Below, in pieces: positions 1 through 5,520 of a stretch of 12,118 bases of DNA. The notes under the pieces were generated by a model that saw nothing but the letters and a program-made list of their open reading frames with translations, did not search any database and was not told the DNA's origin. The position numbers were made by a program, and so were the translations under genes. This DNA comes from Flavihumibacter sp. (GTDB lineage Bacteria > Bacteroidota > Bacteroidia > Chitinophagales > Chitinophagaceae). Location of the stretch: contig JALOMU010000007.1 of the NCBI GenBank assembly GCA_025455285.1, positions 1 to 12,118 of the forward strand, given 5' to 3'. Numbering within the stretch: position 1 is the stretch's first letter; each line of letters starts with the position of its first letter.

Positions 1-428
1 TAATGAAAATAAGATGCATCATCCGGAATCGTATAACTGTCAGGGATATACGAATAATTTTTGTCTTTGGAGCTGGCTACTACTTCCACAGTGCCATATA
101 GTTTGGCATCTTTTATTGCTTTCACTCCCCAGGTTCCTCCATCCAGATAGGCGGCCTTACGATCTGCAGCCAACAGGTTCATTGGTACCTGGAAAAACTG
201 TGTGGAAGCACCACCGTGAAGGAATAATACTTCTTTCTGATCATTGAGTTGCATCAGTTCTTTCACCAGGGCGCGGGCTTCGTCCATTACCGACTGGAAT
301 GCATCGGTGCGATGCCCGATTTCCAGTATGGAGAGCCCCATATTATTATAGTTGAGAATGGCTTCGCTGGCCGCCTGGAAAACTTCTTTGGGTAAGATAG
401 ACGGACCCGCATTAAAGTTATGTACCAC
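1..428 (-). CDS. serC: Phosphoserine aminotransferase, N-terminal part (3' end outside window)
   Basis: Class V aminotransferase using pyridoxal phosphate. It converts 3-phosphohydroxypyruvate plus glutamate to phosphoserine (cytoplasmic serine synthesis), and in some bacteria also acts in pyridoxal phosphate synthesis. The 142 visible residues begin with HNFNAGPSILP, the family's hallmark N-terminus. GHRTDAF follows at residues 38-44; its His-Arg pair matches the substrate-binding pair of the family. Next come HGGAS at 71-75 (cofactor phosphate contact) and GGTWG at 97-101, whose Trp is expected to stack on the cofactor. The cofactor lysine lies beyond the window. The chosen start is GTG at 428: the frame has a stop 45 bases upstream and no ATG between, and GTG places the conserved motif at residue 3, as in homologues. 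No strong ribosome binding site is seen. It lies 59 bases after the nuclease-like gene, probably in the same transcript. Confidence 0.93.
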   Translation of the reverse strand, partial: MVHNFNAGPSILPKEVFQAASEAILNYNNMGLSILEIGHRTDAFQSVMDEARALVKELMQLNDQKEVLFLHGGASTQFFQVPMNLLAADRKAAYLDGGTWGVKAIKDAKLYGTVEVVASSKDKNYSYIPDSYTIPDDASYFH

Positions 429-487
429 TTCGTTGGCTGGTTTGGTGAGTCCGCAAGTTCCTTAAAAATTGTCAATTCTCCTTGCCC

Positions 488-1453
488 TTAGTCGCAGGAT
501 TTGCCCTTGATAGGTTGGCTTCTCCATAAAACACTCAGGCTGTCTAATCCCGGCGCTCCATCCGATTGGTCTTTAATTGTAGCCAATTGTTGCAGGGATG
601 GCTGTCCCGCATTTACCCATGCTGTGTACCAATAATCTGCTACTGCCTGCACCGATTGGCGCATCCGGCGTTCTACCATTCCTTTTAAAGCCTGGTTATA
701 CAGCCTGCTGAATTCTCCTGAATACTGCCTCACCAGTGTTTGCTTGCGCCACTCAAAGGCATATTTCTGATCGGGTGGAATGGTTTTACTTAGTATCGCT
801 TCCAGCTCAAGTACCGAATCCACAGCAGCCGCACTTTCCAGGATGATCTGCCAGGTTTTTTCTGCTGGCTGTTGGATATACCTTGCTTTTTCCAGAAAGA
901 AATCCCATTCCTGGTCTGCCAGCAATTCTGGTAGCCGGCTTTCCCAGAAGCCATGAATGCCATGCTGATTGGTTTTCTGGCCATTGTGATTGGAACTGGT
1001 ATGGAGGGGCACATGCGCATCTCCGATATAGTGCCCGAGATCAGCGGAAAGCTTCAGGATCGAAGCGGTATTCTTTTCCCGGAATGCACTGGTCAGCATT
1101 CCGAGTACCTGTAAAATACGCCAGGGAAGAATGCCATGCTCTTGCAGGCTGTCCTCCCCAAATTTTTTACGGGCATCTTCCCATTTTCGCGGCAATTCTG
1201 TAAATGGGTATTGGCCATACTGGTCCAGGTCGATGAAATGTCTCGGCCCCTCTGCTTTTACCACGTATCGACGTTTATCCGGATCGGTTGCGTGGGTCTG
1301 GAGGTAAGCTTGTGATGGCTTGTAGAGTACCAGCATTTCCGGAGGAAGCAGATAAACCGCATACCCATTGATTTTTTCATGTGCAAAGAAACCCCAGCAA
1401 TAAACTGGGTTGTGCAGCAGAAGAACTGCCGCCAGTAAACATATAGTTCGCAT
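488..1453 (-). CDS. Secreted S1/P1 nuclease / zinc-dependent phospholipase C-like protein
   Basis: A protein of 321 residues in the fold shared by S1/P1 nucleases and bacterial phospholipase C, which carry a three-zinc site and cut phosphodiester bonds outside the cytoplasm. Residues 1-19 form a signal peptide; cleavage after Cys19 would expose Trp20, and an N-terminal Trp is itself a zinc ligand in this superfamily. Other likely ligands are His25 (AHEKIN), Asp75 (RHFIDLD), His106 (EHGILPW), His141 and Asp145 (GHYIGDAH), His151, and His167 with Glu171 (HGFWE), giving the usual H-x3-D and H-x3-E pattern. The ATG at 1453 is preferred because AGGA lies 11 bases upstream; an in-frame TTG at 1462 would add three residues but sits only 2 bases from that AGGA. 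It starts 13 bases after the DUF502 stop, so the two are likely cotranscribed. Whether it cuts nucleic acid or phospholipid cannot be told from sequence. Confidence 0.82.
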   Translation of the reverse strand: MRTICLLAAVLLLHNPVYCWGFFAHEKINGYAVYLLPPEMLVLYKPSQAYLQTHATDPDKRRYVVKAEGPRHFIDLDQYGQYPFTELPRKWEDARKKFGEDSLQEHGILPWRILQVLGMLTSAFREKNTASILKLSADLGHYIGDAHVPLHTSSNHNGQKTNQHGIHGFWESRLPELLADQEWDFFLEKARYIQQPAEKTWQIILESAAAVDSVLELEAILSKTIPPDQKYAFEWRKQTLVRQYSGEFSRLYNQALKGMVERRMRQSVQAVADYWYTAWVNAGQPSLQQLATIKDQSDGAPGLDSLSVLWRSQPIKGKSCD

Positions 1454-1466
1454 ATCCAACAATTTC

Positions 1467-2108
1467 CTACTCGCGGGGAGGGGTAGGTTCCTGGTCGGGT
1501 TCGGCGATGCCTCCCGATACCACGTATTTCATGGCATCAGCAGGTTTGATATGATCCAAGGGACGCACCCTGCTCCTGGGAACGAGGTAGGTTTGTCCTG
1601 CAAAGGAGTAGGAAAATGGAATGTATACCGTAATATAATCCGTGAATCCGAATTCGCTGGCATCCTCGTCTGTTACAAAGCCGATCTGGAATACATCGGG
1701 CTGATGCAGGGATACCGCCACGGGTTTATTGAACTTGCGTTTGTTACCGGCAAATGCCTCAAAGAAATCCTTGATGGAGGAATAAATGAATTTGATACCA
1801 GGAGCTTTCTCCAGGAACTGGTCAAAAAAACTGAAGAGCCTGCTGGTGATAAAGTTGGAGCTCAGGTACCCGATGACAATCAGTGCTACAATAATGATAA
1901 TAAACCCTAAGCCATAATTCCGGGTGGATAGTCCGCCCTCCGGTGTTTCTTCCTGGAAAATGGGAAGCAGGTTATCCACCGACGAAACAAACCAATAAAC
2001 CAGATAACCCGTAATTACTACAGGTGCAGTTACCAGTAATCCCTGTAAGAAATACTGGAAAATTTTTTTCCAACGCCAGCCATCGGTTCGAATCGGTTGA
2101 TTGTCCAT
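1467..2108 (-). CDS. DUF502 family inner-membrane protein
   Basis: A protein of 213 residues. A short basic cytoplasmic start (about 1-16) is followed by a first membrane helix at about 17-41, a loop of roughly 25 residues, and a second helix at about 66-84. The rest is a soluble domain with the DUF502 pattern: APGIKFIYSSIKD at 102-114, the VPRSRVRPLD stretch at 176-185 and the closing AMKYVVSGG at 192-200. The tail is Pro/Glu-rich. The family is widespread in bacteria and its biochemical function is not established to my knowledge. The ATG at 2108 has AGGA 8 bases upstream, a better site than most genes here. It is the first gene of the leftward set with the nuclease-like gene and serC, and is divergent from the efflux operon. 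Confidence 0.87.
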   Translation of the reverse strand: MDNQPIRTDGWRWKKIFQYFLQGLLVTAPVVITGYLVYWFVSSVDNLLPIFQEETPEGGLSTRNYGLGFIIIIVALIVIGYLSSNFITSRLFSFFDQFLEKAPGIKFIYSSIKDFFEAFAGNKRKFNKPVAVSLHQPDVFQIGFVTDEDASEFGFTDYITVYIPFSYSFAGQTYLVPRSRVRPLDHIKPADAMKYVVSGGIAEPDQEPTPPRE

Positions 2109-2124
2109 AGTTCAGTTCCTGGTG

Positions 2125-2132
2125 CAAACCTA
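2125..2132 (-). promoter_or_regulatory. Possible -7 element for the DUF502 gene
   Basis: Read on the minus strand, the bases are TAGGTTTG, an exact match to the Bacteroidota -7 consensus TAnnTTTG, 16 bases before the DUF502 ATG. No TTG or TTTG was found at the usual distance upstream, and a start point about 6 bases downstream would fall close to the AGGA ribosome binding site. It is therefore a weak candidate. Confidence 0.33.
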
Positions 2133-2142
2133 CTAAAATGCG

Positions 2143-2157
2143 GGCAGGCACCCTGCC
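2143..2157. repeat. Short inverted repeat, 6-bp arms
   Basis: GGCAGG and CCTGCC are separated by CAC. The small hairpin lies upstream of the DUF502 gene, 23 bases left of the larger GC-rich hairpin. No T-tract follows on either strand, so it is not an intrinsic terminator. It may be chance or may belong to the same control region. Confidence 0.4.
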
Positions 2158-2180
2158 GGTATTTTCACCTGATCTTGCGC

Positions 2181-2209
2181 CCACCCGACCGGTGGCGCCG
2201 GTCGGGTGG
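2181..2209. repeat. GC-rich perfect inverted repeat, 12-bp arms, 5-base loop
   Basis: CCACCCGACCGG (2181-2192) is perfectly repeated as CCGGTCGGGTGG (2198-2209) around TGGCG. It lies between the divergent DUF502 and tetR genes and is far more GC-rich than its surroundings. No run of T follows on either strand and no gene ends here, so a terminator role is unlikely. It could be a dispersed REP-like palindrome, a protein-binding site or a structured leader; the window has only this one copy. Confidence 0.7.
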
Positions 2210-2248
2210 TGGAACATTCAATTTCTGGACGAATGGTAAAATAATGTG

Positions 2249-2280
2249 ATGGAAACTTTTGTTACATTTAAAGTTTCCAT
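2249..2280. promoter_or_regulatory. Probable TetR operator (11-bp inverted repeat)
   Basis: ATGGAAACTTT (2249-2259) and AAAGTTTCCAT (2270-2280) are perfect inverted copies with a 10-base spacer, so half-site centres are 21 bp apart, two turns of DNA. The palindrome ends 16 bases before the tetR ATG and overlaps the predicted promoter. This position and symmetry are typical of sites bound by TetR-family dimers that repress their own operon. Binding itself is inferred. Confidence 0.75.
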
Positions 2281-2287
2281 AGTTTTG
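2258..2287 (+). promoter_or_regulatory. Predicted Bacteroidota promoter of the efflux operon
   Basis: TTTG at 2258-2261 and TAGTTTTG at 2280-2287 are 18 bases apart, matching the Bacteroidota housekeeping promoter (TTTG or TTG, about 19 bases, TAnnTTTG). The -33 element overlaps the end of the left operator arm and the spacer, and the -7 element begins at the last base of the right arm, so a bound repressor would block it. Transcription would begin around 2292-2295, only a few bases before the tetR ATG. Confidence 0.65.
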
Positions 2288-2296
2288 TGCCCGATT

Positions 2297-2920
2297 ATGA
2301 GTGAACAGGAAACCAGGGACCGCATTCTTATCAGGAGCCGTGATTTATTTATGAAATATGGCATCCGGAGTGTGAGTATGGATGATATCGCCAGTGAAAT
2401 GGGGATCAGTAAAAAAACGATCTACCAGTATTTTGCCGATAAGGAAGAACTGGTGCTGGAAGTGATTCAGTGTAAGATCTGTGAGTCAAGGGACCGCTGC
2501 GATATTGATAAGTTCAGTGCAGAAAATGCCATCGATGAAATGTTTAAAGCGATGGAAATGGTGGAAGAGATGTTTCGGAACATGAACCCCTCCGTGATAC
2601 TGGATCTGAAAAAATATCATCCTAAGGCCTATGAAAAATTTCTGCAACACAAAAACGATTTCATCTACAATACCATTCGAGACAATCTGATCAGAGGCAT
2701 TCAGGAGAAACTCTATCGTCCGGAGCTGAATGTCGACATCATCGCCCGATTCCGTATTGAAAGCATGCTTATGCCATTGGATCCCGTGTTTTACAGCGGG
2801 AATAAACTAACTCTTGCCGACGTAGAGCAACAGATTATTGAACATTATCTGTTTGGTATCGTCTCGTTGGAAGGGTATCGGTTGGTTCTGGATTATCAGC
2901 AAAAAAAGAAAAAGATCTAA
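2297..2920 (+). CDS. TetR/AcrR family transcriptional regulator of the efflux operon
   Basis: A protein of 207 residues with an N-terminal helix-turn-helix (about residues 5-50) in the TetR pattern: RDLFMKYG, SVSMDDIASEMGISKKTIYQYFADKEEL. The remaining helical part should bind ligand and dimerise. Three cysteines (59, 62, 68) cluster just after the DNA-binding domain. The ATG at 2297 is chosen because SEQETRDRIL is the normal family start; in-frame GTG 2246 and ATG 2249 lie further upstream, but using them would put the palindrome inside the coding region. There is no clear ribosome binding site, fitting the nearly leaderless mRNA predicted. It is first in the operon, 11 bases before the outer-membrane factor gene, and probably represses itself and the pump until the exported compound binds. 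The C-terminus is Lys-rich. Confidence 0.93.
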   Translation: MSEQETRDRILIRSRDLFMKYGIRSVSMDDIASEMGISKKTIYQYFADKEELVLEVIQCKICESRDRCDIDKFSAENAIDEMFKAMEMVEEMFRNMNPSVILDLKKYHPKAYEKFLQHKNDFIYNTIRDNLIRGIQEKLYRPELNVDIIARFRIESMLMPLDPVFYSGNKLTLADVEQQIIEHYLFGIVSLEGYRLVLDYQQKKKKI

Positions 2921-2931
2921 ATCAGTTAACA

Positions 2932-4293
2932 ATGAACAAGCAAACGTTGTGGAGGTTCTTATCAGTTGGGTTACTACTTATACTGATGAGCAGCTCTTTG
3001 GACAGCTACGCACAGGAAGGAAGAAAAACAGAAGCCTTAAGCATCCAGGAAGCCGTGGCATATGCAAAGCAGCATAGTTACCAGGTAAAAAAAGTGCTGG
3101 AGGACATACGCATTCAGCAACAGGTGAACCGCGAAGTCACCGCCAGCGCCCTACCCCAGGTGAATGGTTCTTTCAATTTCATTAATAATATCAAACTACC
3201 AGTTAGCCTGGTTCCCGGAGAATTCTTCGGAGGAGCACCTGGTACATTCATTCCGGTTCAATTCGGGGTGCAATACTCATCAACTACAGGTGCTGAACTT
3301 AACCAGATACTATTCGACGGACAGGTATTCGTTGGCCTGCAGGCCCGAAATGCCGCCATGGAATTTGCCCGCAAAAATGCAGAGATCACTGAAGTTTCCA
3401 TCGCTGTCAATGTTCATAAAGTTTACTACCAATTATTGATCGGTGAACAGCAACTGGAGTTATTTCATGATAATATTGAACGCTTTGAAAAGCTCTACCA
3501 TGATACCCGAGAGATCTATAAAAATGGATTTGCAGAACAATTGGATGTAGACAAGGTGAATGTTACGCTTACCAACCTTCGCACCGATAGCCTGAAACTT
3601 AAAACCCAAATCAATAACGGTTACCTGGGACTAAAAATGCTGCTGGGTATGCCCCTTACCGACAGCCTGGTGCTAACGGATAAACTCAGCGATGAGCTGA
3701 TCAAGGAAAATTTACTGGATTCGGCTTATTCGGTTAATGATCGCCGTGAATTTCAGTTATTGCAGATCGGTAAAGAACTGAATGATTATAATGTCAAACG
3801 ATACAAACTGATGGCCCTCCCAACCGTTAGCGTATTTGGGAATTATTTCACCAACGCCCAGCGAAACGAATTCGATTTCTTCAAATCAGGCGGACGCTGG
3901 TTCCAGCAAAGCACCCTCGGGCTTCGCATCAATGTTCCCATTTTTGATGGCAACCGTCGCCGTGCCTTATTAGAACAGGCAAAATCAGCAGTGAGAAAAA
4001 CAGAGTATGATATGGAACTACTCAAACTTTCTATTGAAAATGATGTAGCCAGTGCCAGAAACCGATACCGCGCATCCGTACTGGCTGTAGACGCGCAAAT
4101 GGAAAATGTGGAATTGGCAGAGCGGGTGTATGACCAGACTAAAAAGAAATACGAACAGGGACTAGGCTCCAATACCGAAATAAATGCGGCACAAACGGAA
4201 TTAAGAACTGCCCAAACCAACCTGTTCACAGCTTTATATGAAGCGGCTTTAGCCAAAGTGGATTATCTGACTGCAATTGGAAAAATTTATTAA
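2932..4293 (+). CDS. TolC-family outer-membrane efflux channel
   Basis: Outer-membrane factor of 453 residues that would form a trimeric channel through the outer membrane and periplasm. A signal peptide covers about residues 1-28, ending DSYAQ. The mature part has the internal duplication of the OEP domain. Repeat one has the LPQV strand at 74-77, LNQILFDG at 123-130 and long helices at about 144-240. Repeat two has LPTV at 296-299, LRINVPIFDG at 331-340 and helices at about 342-450, including YEQGLGSNTEINAAQTEL (407-424). Length is normal for the family. The ATG is 11 bases after the tetR stop and lacks a strong ribosome binding site. The next two genes supply the adaptor and pump. Confidence 0.95.
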   Translation: MNKQTLWRFLSVGLLLILMSSSLDSYAQEGRKTEALSIQEAVAYAKQHSYQVKKVLEDIRIQQQVNREVTASALPQVNGSFNFINNIKLPVSLVPGEFFGGAPGTFIPVQFGVQYSSTTGAELNQILFDGQVFVGLQARNAAMEFARKNAEITEVSIAVNVHKVYYQLLIGEQQLELFHDNIERFEKLYHDTREIYKNGFAEQLDVDKVNVTLTNLRTDSLKLKTQINNGYLGLKMLLGMPLTDSLVLTDKLSDELIKENLLDSAYSVNDRREFQLLQIGKELNDYNVKRYKLMALPTVSVFGNYFTNAQRNEFDFFKSGGRWFQQSTLGLRINVPIFDGNRRRALLEQAKSAVRKTEYDMELLKLSIENDVASARNRYRASVLAVDAQMENVELAERVYDQTKKKYEQGLGSNTEINAAQTELRTAQTNLFTALYEAALAKVDYLTAIGKIY

Positions 4294-4321
4294 TCAACTG
4301 AATCCTTATAAATCGATTTAT

Positions 4322-5464
4322 ATGCAAACCGGTATACAACAACTATTCATATCTTCTTCCCTCGTGCTTTTGGTAGCATGTGGTGGTGGCCTGCTGGAGA
4401 AGAAAAAAGCAGAACTAGCTTCTCTGAAAGAAACCAAAGTTTCTACTGAAACAAGGATTGCTGAACTGGAAAAAGAAATCCTGTTATTGGATTCCACCGC
4501 TATCCCTCCTGAAAAGCCGAAGCTGGTAGTTACTACTCCATTAACTGCAGCACCTTTCACCCATTATATCGATCTGCAAGGTAAAATTGAAGCGCAGAAT
4601 ATTTCCTATATAACCCCAAGGGGAATGGGTGGACAGGTGCGCGCTATTTATGTTAAACAGGGCGATGTTGTGGCAAAAGGTAAACTGCTGTTGAAACTGG
4701 ATGATGCTGTAATCCGTCAGCAACTGGAAACGGCCAAAACACAACTGGACTATGCAAGAAACCTATACTCTCGTCAGAAGAATCTGTGGGATCAGAACAT
4801 CGGAACAGAAGTTCAGCTGATCACTGCCAAAAACAATGTAGACCAGGCTGAACGTCAGATTGGTATTCTTGAAGAGCAATTGGCGATGACAAACGTATAT
4901 GCGCAGGTAAGTGGTATTGCGGATGAAGTAAATATCAAAGTTGGTGAAACCTTCACCGGTTCTCCATTGAATGGTATTCGTATTGTCAATACCAGTGAAT
5001 TAAAAGCAGTGGCACAGGTTCCGGAAAATTACCTGGAAAGAGTAAAAGTGGGAAGCCCGGTAAAAGTTATCCTGCCCGATATCAATAAAACATTCAATAC
5101 AAAAGTGAGTGTATCAGGAAAGCTGATTGATCCGAATAGTCGTTCTTTCTACATCGAATCAAAAATGCCCGCTGATAAACAGATTCGTCCTAACCAGATC
5201 GCCAATATCAGGATAGAAGATTATACAGTTAATGATGCCATCACCATTCCCGTTAACACCTTACAAAATGATGAAAAAGGCAAATTCGTACTCGTAGCAG
5301 TGAATGAGAATGGTAAACTAAGAGCAAAAAAACGTCCGGTTGAAACAGGCGAACTCTACGGCAATGAACTGGAAATCCACAAGGGCCTGCAGGCCGGTGA
5401 TATCCTGATCATTGAAGGATTCCAGGGACTCTACGATGGCCAGCTGATTACCACCAGTCTCTAA
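4322..5464 (+). CDS. RND efflux periplasmic adaptor (membrane fusion lipoprotein, HlyD/AcrA type)
   Basis: A protein of 380 residues linking the RND pump to the outer-membrane channel. The start at 4322 gives a lipoprotein signal with lipobox LVAC (Cys20) after a hydrophobic stretch; an in-frame TTG at 4277, inside the end of the channel gene, would add 15 charged or polar residues and spoil the signal. Residues about 24-57 are strongly heptad-like (LLEKKKAELASLKE, RIAELEKEI), an extra N-terminal coiled coil. Then come the first half of the lipoyl domain (about 85-127, VRAIYVKQGDVVAKGK), an alpha-helical hairpin (about 129-188), the second lipoyl half, a beta barrel (about 225-300) and the membrane-proximal domain (about 305-380). 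It lies 28 bases after the channel gene and 56 before the pump. No good ribosome binding site is visible. Confidence 0.95.
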   Translation: MQTGIQQLFISSSLVLLVACGGGLLEKKKAELASLKETKVSTETRIAELEKEILLLDSTAIPPEKPKLVVTTPLTAAPFTHYIDLQGKIEAQNISYITPRGMGGQVRAIYVKQGDVVAKGKLLLKLDDAVIRQQLETAKTQLDYARNLYSRQKNLWDQNIGTEVQLITAKNNVDQAERQIGILEEQLAMTNVYAQVSGIADEVNIKVGETFTGSPLNGIRIVNTSELKAVAQVPENYLERVKVGSPVKVILPDINKTFNTKVSVSGKLIDPNSRSFYIESKMPADKQIRPNQIANIRIEDYTVNDAITIPVNTLQNDEKGKFVLVAVNENGKLRAKKRPVETGELYGNELEIHKGLQAGDILIIEGFQGLYDGQLITTSL

Positions 5465-5520
5465 GAATGGAATTGTGCGGAAGATGAATTATCAATTTTA
5501 GAAATGCGTAAAACTATAGT

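Noticed and set aside
470..475. TTGACA on the minus strand ahead of serC as a -35 promoter box
   Set aside because: No TATAAT-like or TAnnTTTG element follows at a suitable distance, and the Bacteroidota main sigma factor does not use this consensus.
1410..1910. Plus-strand open frame of 166 codons
   Set aside because: It lies opposite the well-supported DUF502 and nuclease-like genes and its translation shows no family pattern.
2181..2209. GC-rich hairpin as an intrinsic terminator
   Set aside because: No T-run follows on either strand and both flanking genes point away from it.
2246..2296. Longer N-terminus for the TetR protein from GTG 2246 or ATG 2249
   Set aside because: It would make the operator palindrome and promoter coding sequence and add residues not typical of the family.
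3843..4256. Minus-strand open frame of 137 codons
   Set aside because: It is antisense to the C-terminal repeat of the outer-membrane factor and its product has a shadow-frame composition rich in Ser and Ala.
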